A stretch of DNA of 64,000 bases, from contig CAVZVZ010000007.1 of assembly GCA_963778895.1 (NCBI GenBank), positions 1 to 64,000 of the forward strand, read 5' to 3'. The translations under genes were made by a program, and so were the position numbers. The notes under the pieces are model-generated. The model was not told where the DNA came from, ran no database searches, and saw nothing but the letters and a program-made list of their open reading frames with translations. The stretch comes from CAVZVZ01 sp963778895. Lineage in GTDB: Bacteria > Actinomycetota > Acidimicrobiia > Acidimicrobiales > Acidimicrobilacustridaceae. Below, one piece after another: positions 35,813 to 45,497 of the stretch (its first letter is position 1; the number at the start of each line of letters is the position of its first letter).

Positions 35813-38765
35813 TCAGGGCGACGTGAGCGCTCGGATCTGTTCGTGCACGAACTCGATGATCTCGGCATCGTCGAGGGTCGTGCCGCGCCGCACCGCAGAG
35901 GCGAACGCGCTGGCTCCTAGCTGGTTGCGCAGCTCTTCGACGAGAGAGCTGATGTGTTCGGCGTCGGCGGCCGCGAAGGGCAGGGCGTAGGCGGCGCCCG
36001 CCGCGGTGAGCAGCGCCGTGCAGTGTGGCTGCGCCGAGATGCGCGCGCAGTTGGACGAGTATTCCGAAGACGTGGCGAAGTGAGAGCCATTGGTTCGCCC
36101 AGTCGCCGCCGCGATACCAGATCTCGATGACGTCCGAATAGCGTTCGAGCGCGTCGCGCGGTTGGCCTTCGCGCGCCTGAAGCCAGAGCACCTCGGTGAG
36201 GGCGAAGGCTTGGATCCATCGGTTGCCGGCGCCGAGCGCGACGTCAGCCGCGCGTTGCAAGTGCGCGGCTGCCTCCTCCGGGTCGGTGGACTCGAGCGCG
36301 AGACCGAGGGCGTAGAGCGCCTGGGCTTTCGCCGTCGGTGATCCGGACGCCGCCGCCGCGGCCCGAGCCTCACCGGCGTATTGCGCCCCCTTGACGTTGT
36401 CGCCGACGCTGGTGAAGGACACCGAGCGCATGTAGAGGGCGTGGGTCAGCCTGGCCGCCGATCCGCCCCGCGCCGACGCGATCATGCGGTCCATCCACTC
36501 CATGCCGAGGACCACGTCGTTCCGATAGAACCAGGCATTGCCCAGCGTGCGTTCCGCGAGGCCCGAGCAATCCACGCCCAGCTTCTCGGCCGCGGCGATG
36601 GCCTGATCGCCGAGTTCGATCGCGCCTTCGAGGTCGCCACGCACGAACCGCCCGTACGCAGCGACGGCAACGACAACCGGAAAGCGCCCGTGCTCATCGG
36701 CGCCCGGGATCCGGATGGCTGCGTCGGCCCAGCTCGTGATCTCCGCGTGCATGCAGCGGGCGGCGTACTCGCGCAAGGCCGCCACCAGGAGCAGCCCGAG
36801 ATCGGCGTCGGCGTTCCCGAGTGACCAGTGATGAGCGGAGCGCAGATTGTCGAACGCGGCATCGAGCGTTGCCATCGCCGCGGCTTCGTCGGGGCCGGCC
36901 AGGGCGTCGGCACTGCGCTGAGCCAGGGCCAGGTACCAGCGGGCATGCTGCGAACGAACGCTCGACCGTTCGTCGCCGTCGAGTTGTTCGTTGCCGAAGT
37001 CCCTCAGCGTCTCCAACACGCGGTAGCGCGGGCTGTGCTCGTCCACGAGCTGCACCATCGACTTGTCGACCAGGTTGGCGAGCAGCCGCGAGATGCGTGA
37101 CGAGCTGAGGTCTTCGTCTCCACACACGCCCTCGGCCGCGTCGAGCCCGAAGCTCCCGGCGAAAACGCAAAGCCGCGCGAAGAGCCGCTGCTCCTCGGCA
37201 TCGAGCAGATCGAAGGACCAAGCGACGAGATCTTGGAGGGTGCGGTGACGCGCCACCATCGAGGCCTGCGTGCCGCCGAGGAGCTCGAAGCGCTGATCGA
37301 GTCGGCCCGCGAGGTCCGCGGGGCTCATCGCGCCGACGCGAGCGGCGGCGAGCTCGATCGCCAGTGGTAGTCCGTCGAGACGACGCACGATCTCCGCGAT
37401 GGCGAGGAGATCGTCGGGCTGGGGGGCGAAGCTGGGGCGAGCCGCCGTGGCCCGCTCCAGGAACAGGCGGGTCGCGGGCGCATCGGAGATGGTCTCCGTG
37501 GTCGCGTCCTGGGGCGCGATCTCGAGCGGTCGGACGCGCCAAACCTGCTCGCCTGGGAGACCCAGGACCTCCCGGCTCGTGGTCAGCAGCCTCACCTCGG
37601 GGCAGAGCGTGAGAAGCCTGTCGGCGAGCGGCGCGACCGTGGCGCGCAAGTGCTCGCAGTTGTCGAGGACGAGGAGGGCCCTGCGTCCTCGTAGGTACTC
37701 GAGGAGTGTCTCCTCGAGAGAGAGGTGCTGGCGTTGCTGAACGTCGACAGCGGTCGCGATCGCCGCGACGGTCGAGCTCGGGTCGTGGACGGGCGCGAGC
37801 AGCGCCACGAACACCTCCCCGTCGAACTCGTCCCAGAAATCGCCAGCGAGCCGGAGCGCGAGACGTGTCTTCCCCACGCCCCCGGGTCCCGCAAGTGTCA
37901 ACAGTCGACTCGTACGCAGGCGGTCGCCGAGCTGGCTGAGCTCGTCGGCTCGTCCCACCAGCTGTGTGCTCTCGGCCGGCAGGCGACGCGGCGTAGCGCG
38001 GCGGGAGGCAACGGGCGATTGCAGCAACGTCGGGTCATCGTTGAGGACACGCGCCTCGAGCTCACGGAGCGCCGGTGACGGCTCGAGGCCGACCTCTTCG
38101 CGTAGCACCGTTCGCAGCGCGCTGGCGCGTTGCAGCGCCTCGGCCGACCGCCCACTGCGATACAGGGCGGTGATCAGTTGGCGCCAGAGCCGCTCACGCA
38201 GCGGGCTGTCGGACACCAGCGCTTCGAGCTCGCCGACCAACACCGCGTGCTCGCCGCATGCGAGGCGGGCGTCGATCAGGTCCTCGCGCGCGTTCGCCCG
38301 CAGCTCGTCGAGTCGGACGGTTTCGACGCGAGCCCAATCGAACTCGGCGAATTCTTCGAACGCGGAGCCCCGCCAACAGGCCAACGCCGACCGGAGTTGA
38401 TCCGTCACGCGGATCGGGTCGCTCATCGTCTTCGCGCTGGCGCAGAGCAGCTCGAATCGGTGGGCGTCGACCGTGCCGTCGTCGGCTCGCAGCACATAGC
38501 CCGGTGGTCGGCCGACGATGTCGGCCTCCGGTCGCAGGACTTTGCGCAGCCGGGAGATGACACTCTGCAGCACGGCAGGAGGGTCGGCCGGAGCCTGGTC
38601 GCCCCAGAGCTCCTCGCACAATCGTTCCGTCGACACGACGTCGCCATGCCGAGCGGCCAGCAGGGCGAGGACGAGGCGGGGCTTCGGGCCTCCGATCGGC
38701 ACCGACTGTCCGTCACGGACCAGGTCGATGCTGCCCAGCACCCGGATCTCGAGTCGGCCGTCCAC
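35813..38765 (-). CDS. AfsR/SARP-type transcriptional regulator with BTAD, NB-ARC ATPase and TPR domains (one frameshift)
   Basis: GTG 38765 starts a ~980-residue regulator. Its domains are: an OmpR-like winged helix (LEIRVLGSIDLVRDGQSVPI … LCEELWGDQAPADPPAVLQS); a bacterial transcriptional activation (BTAD) domain; a signalling ATPase with Walker A LTLAGPGGVGKTRLALRLAG, Walker B ALLVLDNCEHL and GLPLAIELAAAR; then a TPR-like helical tail. Near 36015 the frame changes to AALLTAAGAAYALPFAAADA-like coding, ending …RALTSP-stop at 35813. Without the shift the frame would end at 35760 in repeats. AfsR proteins control secondary metabolism or exported functions. It is divergent from a methyltransferase with palindromes between them. 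Confidence 0.88.
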
Positions 38766-38777
38766 GCCGCACAGTTT

Positions 38778-38820
38778 TGCAAGCGCGCTTGCAGAACACC
38801 TGCAAAAGCCTGCATGCAGG
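38778..38820. promoter_or_regulatory. Palindrome cluster between AfsR-like and methyltransferase genes
   Basis: TGCAAGCGCGCTTGCA (38778-38793) is a perfect 16-bp palindrome. It is followed by a half site CTGCAAAAGCC and a perfect 12-bp palindrome CCTGCATGCAGG (38809-38820). All share TGCA cores. They lie 13-55 bp upstream of the AfsR-like GTG and 116-158 bp upstream of the methyltransferase ATG, a position suited to an operator for both. The first palindrome leaves almost no space for a ribosome site, so the AfsR-like mRNA may be leaderless. Confidence 0.55.
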
Positions 38821-38935
38821 CCTCAAGCCCCCTGCAGCCGTCCCGGCGCATGCTGCGGGCACCACCAGCGAGCCACCGAGCCGGGGTCGGGCACGACCTC
38901 GTCCTCGACGGCTCTCGAGACGGAGATCGACGTAC

Positions 38936-39775
38936 ATGAACACGAAGAAGGCAGTCACGGAGATGAACCCGAACAAGGCCCTGTGGGAGAAGGGCGACTT
39001 CACCAAGATCGCCGCGAGCATGCGGTCCAGCGGCGAGGACCTGGTGGCCCGGATCGGCGTGACCAAGGGCATCGACGTGCTCGACCTCGGGTGCGGCGAC
39101 GGCACGACGGCGGTCCCGGCGGCACGGCGCGGCGCTCAGGTGTTGGGTGTCGACATCGCTCGCAACCTCGTCGAGGCCGGGAACCGCCGGGCCTCCGACG
39201 AGGGCCTGTCGAACCTGAGCTTCCAGGAAGGCGACGCCTGCGACCTCGCGGACCTCCGGGACGAGCGGTTCGATCTCGTGATGAGCATCTTCGGTGCGAT
39301 GTTCGCGCCGCGGCCGTTCGATGTCGCGAAGGAGATGGTGCACGTCGCTCGACCCGGGGGGCGAATCGTCATGGGCAACTGGATCCCCGGTGATCCCACA
39401 CTGGTGGCACAGATCCTGAAGATCAGCGGGTCGTATTCGCCGCCTCCGCCCGACGGTTTCGTGAGCCCGATGACCTGGGGGGTCGCGGAGCACGTGATCG
39501 AACGGTTCGGCGCCGCCGGTGTCCCCGAAGCCAACATCACACTCGAGCAGGACACGTTCGTCTTCGAGCAGCCGACACCGCCGGCGGAGTTGCTGGCTGT
39601 GTTCCGTACGTATTACGGCCCGACGATGAATGCCTTCGAGGCTGCCGAGGCGAAGGGCCGCGCCGACGAGCTCCAAGCCGAGCTGGAAGCGCTCTTCAAC
39701 CAGCAGAACCAGGCAGCGAACGACCAGTCGACCGCGATCCCGGCGACGTTCTTGCGGGTGACCGTCGAGCGGTAG
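38936..39775 (+). CDS. Class I SAM-dependent methyltransferase
   Basis: ATG 38936 gives a 279-residue protein. The SAM-binding motif I is VLDLGCGDGTTAVPAARRGA, motif II LGVDIARNLVEAGNRRA, and motif III lies at FDLVMSIFGAMFAPRPFDVA with VARPGGRIVMGNW. The C-terminal ~100 residues (SPPPPDGFVSPMTWGVAEHV … RTYYGPTMNAFEAAEAKGRA) form a cap found in ubiE-like small-molecule methyltransferases. It is transcribed divergently from the AfsR-like regulator, which is its likely controller. Substrate unknown. Confidence 0.87.
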   Translation: MNTKKAVTEMNPNKALWEKGDFTKIAASMRSSGEDLVARIGVTKGIDVLDLGCGDGTTAVPAARRGAQVLGVDIARNLVEAGNRRASDEGLSNLSFQEGDACDLADLRDERFDLVMSIFGAMFAPRPFDVAKEMVHVARPGGRIVMGNWIPGDPTLVAQILKISGSYSPPPPDGFVSPMTWGVAEHVIERFGAAGVPEANITLEQDTFVFEQPTPPAELLAVFRTYYGPTMNAFEAAEAKGRADELQAELEALFNQQNQAANDQSTAIPATFLRVTVER

Positions 39776-39782
39776 GCGTGTC

Positions 39783-39858
39783 GCGGGAGACCTGAGACCC
39801 AGGCGTTCGGTTGCCGGCTTCTCTTTCGGCCGTGCGTTGCCTGGGCTCAGGCTCCCGC
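39783..39858. terminator. Long imperfect hairpin between convergent methyltransferase and HAD genes
   Basis: The left arm GCGGGAGACCTGAGACCCAGGC (39783-39804) pairs with GCCTGGGCTCAGGCTCCCGC (39839-39858) along 20 bp with two bulged A residues. The 34-nt loop contains a small GCCG/CGGC stem. It begins 8 nt past the methyltransferase stop and is placed to end transcription from both sides. Confidence 0.6.
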
Positions 39859-39929
39859 TGCGTTCGTTCGGCTTTCGGTTCAGTGTTTAACCAAGTGCCA
39901 ATGGGAGGCGGCACGAAACTCGCTGAGTC

Positions 39930-40730
39930 TCACGACCCGAGGGACAAACCCATCCACTCGGGAACGCCGCCGAAGGCATCGACGATCACGTCGGGCGCGG
40001 CGCCGATGTCGAGTTGCTGTGGACGGAACTTCCCCGTCCGAACCTGCACACCGGTGATCCCGAGCGCTTGGGCGCCGCGCACGTCGCTGTCGATGTCGTC
40101 TCCGATCATGGCGGTCTCTGTCGCGCTCATGCCCAGCGACGCAAGTGCGGCTTGGAACATCGCGGCCGCGGGCTTGCCGATGACCGTGGCCTCGACACCG
40201 GCAGCAAGCTCGAGTGCCGCGACGTACGCGCCGGCGTCGAGTTGCAAACCCCGACTGGTACGCCACGTCAGGTTGCGGTGCATCGCGAGCAGGGCCGCAC
40301 CTTCGAGGAGACACGCGAGCGCGTGGTTGAGCGTTTCGTAGGAGAACTCGGGACCGGCGCCGCCCATGATCACCGCGTCGACTTGGTCCGGAGGCGCATC
40401 GGCTCCGACGAGGGCGACATCGGGCAGGTCGACCGTGATGTCCTCGCCGCTGTTCAGCAGTAGGCACCGGGCCGCTGGAAGGTGAGCCTCGAGGTGCGCG
40501 GCGGTGGCCGAGGTGGCGGTCAGGATCTCGTCAGGTGACACCGCGAAGCCCGCCGCACGCAGGGACGCGGTGATCGCGGCCTTCGTACGAGACGTCGTGT
40601 TGGTGAGGAACCGGAGCGGAATGTCCGCGGCACGCAACGCGGCGAAGGCGTCGAGCGCACCCGGTAACGGTTCCCATGACACGACCAGCACGCCGTCGAT
40701 GTCGATCAACAGTGCTCGCGGCGCCGTCAT
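39930..40730 (-). CDS. HAD-superfamily (subfamily IIA) phosphatase, LHPP/NagD-like
   Basis: A 266-residue HAD protein. Motif I is LLIDIDGVLVVSWEPLPGA (nucleophile and acid Asp), motif II the Thr in FLTNTTSRTKAAI, motif III Lys in VIGKPAAAMFQAAL, and motif IV AMIGDDIDSDVRGAQALGIT. The type IIA cap sits between motifs II and III. The overall pattern matches the TIGR01458 group related to phospholysine/phosphohistidine phosphatases and NagD. Substrate uncertain. It is a single-gene unit convergent with the methyltransferase. Confidence 0.88.
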   Translation of the reverse strand: MTAPRALLIDIDGVLVVSWEPLPGALDAFAALRAADIPLRFLTNTTSRTKAAITASLRAAGFAVSPDEILTATSATAAHLEAHLPAARCLLLNSGEDITVDLPDVALVGADAPPDQVDAVIMGGAGPEFSYETLNHALACLLEGAALLAMHRNLTWRTSRGLQLDAGAYVAALELAAGVEATVIGKPAAAMFQAALASLGMSATETAMIGDDIDSDVRGAQALGITGVQVRTGKFRPQQLDIGAAPDVIVDAFGGVPEWMGLSLGS

Positions 40731-40896
40731 CGGGCTGAGCCTACGGGGACCGCGAGCGTTGCCCCGAGCGCAACCTTCCGATGACGCGGTTGATTTGTGC
40801 GCGGCGCCGAGACAGGGGACACTGACGCACGGTGGTCACGCAACAACAGTTGCGAGGCGGGATATCTCCGGGCGACGGAGAGGATGCGGAGAGAAC

Positions 40897-42947
40897 ATGG
40901 CGGGTAAAGGTATTTTCAATCGTCGGACGCGCAGGGCGCGTCCCTGGCAGTCATCGCGGTCCTTGCGAGTCTGTGCGTCGGCCTTGCCGCGCAGCCCGCG
41001 TCGGCCGCGGGAATCACACACGTCAGAACGGTCGACAACACCGATTTCGTATCGTCAGGCGTCAGCGGCATCGGGGCAGTTGGCACCGGCACCATTTCGG
41101 TGTCCGGCGTGACCGGTTCGGTGACGAAGGCGCTGTTGTTCTGGCACGGCATCAACACGTCGTCCGCAGGCGCGGTCTACGGCTCCGCGACCCCATCGGT
41201 CAATACCGTCGCGGTCGTGGGCACGTCACGCGGTGACGCCGGCAACAACTGCTGGGGGCCGGGGAGCAGCCGCACCTATGTGGCCGATGTGACCTCGCTC
41301 GTTCCCGGAAACGGCGCATATGACCTGGCCGGGATGGCATCAACCCCCGGCGACGACGCCAACGGCGCCTCGCTCGTCGTCTTCTTCAACGATGGCAATC
41401 CGGCCAACAACCGCGACGTCGTCCTGTTCGAGGGCAACGATTCGAACTTCCCGCAGGGCTACCCCGGTGACGACGAGGGCTGGCACGCCTCGCTGCCCGG
41501 CATCGACCTGCCGGCGGGCGGAACAGCCGGCCTTCAGCTACACGTCGCCGATGGCCAGGACTTCGGGCAACCCGATGACGGCGACATCGTGGTGAGCGGC
41601 CCCGCTGGCGACCTCACCATCCCGGATCTGCCGGGGGTTGGTCGTTGGGACGGCACCACACTCCCCGACGCGGGGCATTCCCGCGCGACCAATGGTGCGC
41701 TGTTCGACATCGAGTCGTTCGACATCACGTCGACCGTGTCGCCTGGTGCCAACACCGTCCACATCGACCACACCGGGACCAACGACTGTCTCGGCCTGGT
41801 CGTCGCGCTGATCGATCTTCCCGTCGGTGCGGCTCCGCCGCCGCCGGCGTCGTGCTCGATCAACGACGTGACGCTCAACGAGGGCAATGCGGGAACGACC
41901 AACTTCACGTTCAACGTCACACGGACGAGTGGCGTGGGGACAGCATCGGTCGATTTCTCGACCGCGGACAACACGGCGTACTCGTCTTCGGACTACAACG
42001 CGGTCTCCGGCACCGTCAACTTCGCGGCGAACGACACCAGCGAGCCCATCACGGTGCAGGTGAACGGCGACACCGAGGTCGAGATCGACGAGGTGTTCAC
42101 GGTCGATCTCGCCAATGCCAGCGGCTGCGTCTTGCTCGACCCAAACGGCTTCGGCACCGTCCAGAACGACGACAGCGGTGTGCCGGTGTCCGAGTGCGGA
42201 GATCCGGGTACCAACCGGTTCTCGATCGGCGATGCTTCGGTGATCGAGGGTGACAGCGGCGCACCGCGCAAGCTTCGCCTGGCCGTCACCGTCACCAACC
42301 CAGCAGCTACTGAGATCCACGTCGACTACACCATCAACGATGGGTCGGCTACGGCACCGGACGACTTCAACGCCAAGGTCGGTGTCACGAAGACGCTCAA
42401 GTTCAAGCCGAATTCGAGCGGTGTCATGGCCACGACCAAGTTCGTGACCGTGAAGGTCCTGCCCGACGAAGGCTTCGAAGGCGACGAGTTCCTCACGGTG
42501 ACGCTCTCGAATCCCACCGGGGGCTACTCCATCGGACGGGGGACGGGCACGGGCACGATCATCGATGACGATGGTGGCGCTCCTGACCAGACCGTCGGTG
42601 TCACCGGCGCGTCGATCTGCGAGGGCGACACCTCCGTCAAGGGCAACAAGGTCGGCTACCAGGTCACGCTGCGCGACCCGGCCGCAGCCGACACCGAGGT
42701 GATCGTCATGGTGGTCGACGGCAGCGCGACGGGCGGTGTCGACTACAAGGCCGTCCCCAAGCCGAAGAAGGTGAAGTTCAAGATGGGCCAGGTGCAGAAG
42801 ACGGTTTCGATCGTCGTCTACCCCGACTTCGGGTCTGAGCCCGACGAGAACGTCAGCGCCTTCATCACGACCTCACCGATCCCGGTGTTCCCGTCGGCGA
42901 GTTCCGCCAACGGGTTCATCTTGAACGACGACGTCGATGAAGTCTGA
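40897..42947 (+). CDS. Secreted Calx-beta repeat protein (one frameshift in the signal peptide)
   Basis: ATG 40897 begins MAGKGIFNRRTRRAR. After a shift near 40945 the signal peptide continues SLAVIAVLASLCVGLAAQPA-SAA, giving ~680 residues. The first ~240 mature residues resemble DUF3344-like adhesive domains (ITHVRTVDNTDFVSSGVSG … VTKALLFWHGINTSSAG). Three Calx-beta modules follow: CSINDVTLNEGNAGTTNFTF …, FSIGDASVIEGDSGAPRKLR … and GASICEGDTSVKGNKVGYQV …. Each has the DE-rich calcium-type loops (EIDEVFTVDL, EGDEFLTVTLSNP, EPDENVSAFI). It is probably a surface or released adhesin. A strong terminator follows. Confidence 0.8.
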
Positions 42948-42991
42948 CTCCTGACCGAGGTCGCCTGGTAGGCGACGTCATCTGTGAAGTC

Positions 42992-43025
42992 GAGAAGGCC
43001 CCACTCCTCGGAGTGGGGCCTTCTC
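42992..43025. terminator. 15-bp perfect stem-loop terminator after the Calx-beta gene
   Basis: GAGAAGGCCCCACTC and GAGTGGGGCCTTCTC pair without mismatch around CTCG. It lies 45 nt after the stop and before the MmcQ/YjbR-like gene. Confidence 0.85.
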
Positions 43026-43082
43026 CAGTCATGAGGTTCTTGGCCGCGCCGCGCGATCAGGCCGTGACTAGCGTTACGGCCG

Positions 43083-43469
43083 ATGGCAACTCTCGACGAC
43101 GCAGCCCGGATCGCGTCGGATCTACCCGAGGTCACCGCGGGCGTGCGTCACGGCCATCGCACATGGTTCGTGGCGGGGAAGGGATTTGCGTGGGAGCGGC
43201 CGTTCAGCAAGGCGGACATCAAGCGCTTCGGCGATTCTCCACCTCCGGAGGGATCGATCATCGCGGTTCGCGTCGCGGATCTCGACGAGAAAGAAGAGGT
43301 GCTGGCGGCCGACCAGCCCGGCTTCTTCACCATTCCTCACTTCGACGGCTACTCGGCCGTGCTGATTCAACTGAAGAAGGTGCGCAAGCGTGCGCTACGC
43401 GAAGCGATCATCGACGCGTGGCTGGCGTGCGCACCACCGAAGCTTGCGGACCAGTACCTGAGCCGCTGA
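43083..43469 (+). CDS. MmcQ/YjbR-family protein
   Basis: The 128-residue protein matches the small MmcQ/YjbR fold: an N-terminal helix (DDAARIASDLPEVTAGVRHG), the strand pair RTWFVAGKGFAWERPFSKAD, GSIIAVRVADLDEKEEVLAA, then HFDGYSAVLIQLKKVRKRAL and a final helix (REAIIDAWLACAPPKLADQY). The family has a double-wing DNA-binding-like fold, but no function is established for stand-alone members. Its stop lies 4 nt from that of the convergent CoA-transferase. Confidence 0.85.
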   Translation: MATLDDAARIASDLPEVTAGVRHGHRTWFVAGKGFAWERPFSKADIKRFGDSPPPEGSIIAVRVADLDEKEEVLAADQPGFFTIPHFDGYSAVLIQLKKVRKRALREAIIDAWLACAPPKLADQYLSR

Positions 43470-43473
43470 GTCG

Positions 43474-44667
43474 TCAGTCGGTCGACGCGATGTTGCCCTC
43501 GGCCATCAATGATGCGACTTCGCTCTCGGAGAACCCGTGCTCGATGAGCACTTCCCGAGTGTGGGCACCGACCTGCGGCGCGGGCGTGCCGGGTGTGGGC
43601 CGCTTGCCGTCGACGAGTGGGGCCGGACCGGGTTGACGCACGGCACCCATCACCGGGTGATCGATGACGTCGAGGATCCCGGATGATTCGATCTGGGTAT
43701 CCAGGTGGAGCTCGTCGAGTGCGAGGACTGGCGCACACGGCACATCGGCACCTCTGAGACGACGAACCACTTCTTCGGTGGAGAGCTCGCGCAACCGCTC
43801 CCGCACCGAGCGCATGATCGCAGCCCCACCCGCCATCCGCGCGTCGGTGTTGCTCAGATCACCGCCGGTGTCGTCGTCTTCGGTGAGGATGGCGTCGACG
43901 AGCCCGTCCCACTGCTTGGCTGTGAGGGTCACGAGCACGACGTGACCGTCGGCGGTGGGCGTAGTGCGGAAACTGCGGGAGACCGGTGGGAGCGCCTTGA
44001 CGTCCTCGAGCGACGTGTTGTTCATCATCCCGTCGGGCCAGATGAAGGCCAGGGCGACATCGAGCATCGACACGTCGATGCGAACACCGCGCCCGGTGCT
44101 CACCCGCTGGAGCAGCGCCGCGGTGATGGCCTGCGCCAGTGTGTACGCGCTGGCCTTGTCGATTGCCCCTTGCCGCACGAGGTCCGGGCCGTCCGCCAGC
44201 GCTTGAAGGGCGGCGAACCCCGACATCGCCTGGACCACGTGGTCGTAGGCGGGTTGCGTCGCCAGCGGTCCATCGAGTCCGAACCCACTGATGGATCCGT
44301 AGATCAGCCGTTCGTTCGCGGCCATGAGCGCGGTGGCGTCGAGCCCGAGTCGTTCGACGACTCCGGGACGAAAGTTCTGGACGAACACGTCCGCGGTCGA
44401 CGACAACCGGCGCACGACTTCTGCGCCCGCCTCGGTCGACAGGTCGACGGCGATCGACCGCTTGCCACGGTTGAGATTGGCGAAGTAGGCGCTCATGCCG
44501 CCGCGGCCGGTGCCGACCGTGCGGATCAGATCGCCGGTCAAGGGTTCGACCTTGACCACGTCGGCGCCCTGATCGGCGAGCACCATGGTGGCTAGTGGGC
44601 CGGACATGTTGCTCGTCAGGTCGACGACACGCGTTCCCTCGAGCGGGCGAAATCCGGAATCTGACAT
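43474..44667 (-). CDS. Family III CoA-transferase (CaiB/BaiF)
   Basis: A single-domain, 397-residue family III CoA-transferase. FRPLEGTRVVDLTSNMSGPL, DQGADVVKVEPLTGDLIRTV, YFANLNRGKRSIAVDLSTEA, VQNFRPGVVERLGLDA and LIYGSISGFGLDGPLATQPA / YDHVVQAMSGFAAL place the catalytic Asp in YDHVVQA. GRGVRIDVSMLDVALAF and a C-terminal GAHTREVLIEHGFSESEV complete the fold. It transfers CoA between organic acids; the pair of acids is unknown. Unlike the copy at 27.2 kb it is not duplicated internally and has no frameshift. It lies 24 nt downstream of the Crp/Fnr gene, so the two may be co-transcribed. Confidence 0.9.
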   Translation of the reverse strand: MSDSGFRPLEGTRVVDLTSNMSGPLATMVLADQGADVVKVEPLTGDLIRTVGTGRGGMSAYFANLNRGKRSIAVDLSTEAGAEVVRRLSSTADVFVQNFRPGVVERLGLDATALMAANERLIYGSISGFGLDGPLATQPAYDHVVQAMSGFAALQALADGPDLVRQGAIDKASAYTLAQAITAALLQRVSTGRGVRIDVSMLDVALAFIWPDGMMNNTSLEDVKALPPVSRSFRTTPTADGHVVLVTLTAKQWDGLVDAILTEDDDTGGDLSNTDARMAGGAAIMRSVRERLRELSTEEVVRRLRGADVPCAPVLALDELHLDTQIESSGILDVIDHPVMGAVRQPGPAPLVDGKRPTPGTPAPQVGAHTREVLIEHGFSESEVASLMAEGNIASTD

Positions 44668-44690
44668 GAGCCGACCCTAGGACGAAAGCC

Positions 44691-45350
44691 TCAACGGGCT
44701 TTGCGAGCCAACGCGGCTCGGTCGAGGATCTCGACGTGTGCGCGGCCGACCACGAGCACGCCGTCTGCTTCGGCCGCCTTCAGCAGCCGATTCGCCGTCG
44801 GGCGCGACACGCCGGTGATCGACGCCAGGTCGTCTTGGGTCAGCGGGATCACACACGTGCCGTCGGGCTGGGCAAAGGACTCGGCGAGCTCGACGAGCCG
44901 CCGCATGATCCGCGTCTCGGCGGGAACGTACAACGCGTCGAGCAGGTGAGCCGAGAGCCGGCGGACCTGACCGGCCAACACCTCGACGAGGAACCGATCG
45001 GCGGCCGGCTCTTCGCGGCGCAGCTGTTCGAACCCGTCACGAGTCAAGCTGCGAGTCTCCGCGGCTTCGAGTGCAACCGCCGAGGCCGTGCGTTTCGCAC
45101 TGGGGGTGAGGAGGGCCTGGTCGCCGAAGACGTCGCCCGGTCCGAGCACCGCGAACGTGGCCACGTCGCCGAGCGGGGTGGTGGCGCGAATGGCGACGTG
45201 GCCCTTCTCGATCAGGTGCAGGGTGTCGCCGGGGTCGCCCTCGTGGAACACGACCTCACCGCGCTTGAATCGGCGGCGCCGCATCTCGGCGAGCAGCCGT
45301 TCTCGATTCTCGACGGGCAGGACGTCGAACAGATGGCCGCCGGTCGACAT
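44691..45350 (-). CDS. Crp/Fnr-family transcriptional regulator
   Basis: A 219-residue regulator. The cyclic-nucleotide-binding beta-roll (residues ~8-120) has RRRFKRGEVVFHEGDPGDTL / HLIEKGHVAIRATTPLGD and the phosphate-binding-cassette position FGDQALLTPSAKRTASAVAL. The last reads FGDQALL…KRTAS rather than the exact cAMP-type FGE…R(T/S)A, so the ligand is uncertain. A dimer helix and Crp-type winged helix follow (IPLTQDDLASITGVSRPTAN / RLLKAAEADGVLVV). There are no FNR cysteines. A CHASE2-cyclase gene lies ~800 bp away. A 10-bp inverted repeat is found 44 bp upstream of its start. Confidence 0.9.
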   Translation of the reverse strand: MSTGGHLFDVLPVENRERLLAEMRRRRFKRGEVVFHEGDPGDTLHLIEKGHVAIRATTPLGDVATFAVLGPGDVFGDQALLTPSAKRTASAVALEAAETRSLTRDGFEQLRREEPAADRFLVEVLAGQVRRLSAHLLDALYVPAETRIMRRLVELAESFAQPDGTCVIPLTQDDLASITGVSRPTANRLLKAAEADGVLVVGRAHVEILDRAALARKAR

Positions 45351-45393
45351 CGCCGAACGCTACCGCGGCCTCAGCGGAGTGTTAGGTACGGAA

Positions 45394-45423
45394 CAGTCCG
45401 TGCTTCGCCAGGGGCACGGACTG
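45394..45423. promoter_or_regulatory. Perfect 10-bp inverted repeat upstream of the Crp/Fnr gene
   Basis: CAGTCCGTGC and GCACGGACTG are separated by TTCGCCAGGG. It is placed in the 147-bp divergent promoter region between the Crp/Fnr gene (start 45350) and the membrane-protein gene (start 45498). Symmetry and position suit an operator, possibly autoregulatory; it could also fold as a hairpin. Confidence 0.5.
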
Positions 45424-45497
45424 ATCTGGCCCGTGGGCGCACGATGAGCTCAGAACCTCGGCGACTCGCCAGGCACATTCACGGGAGGGATCAGACC

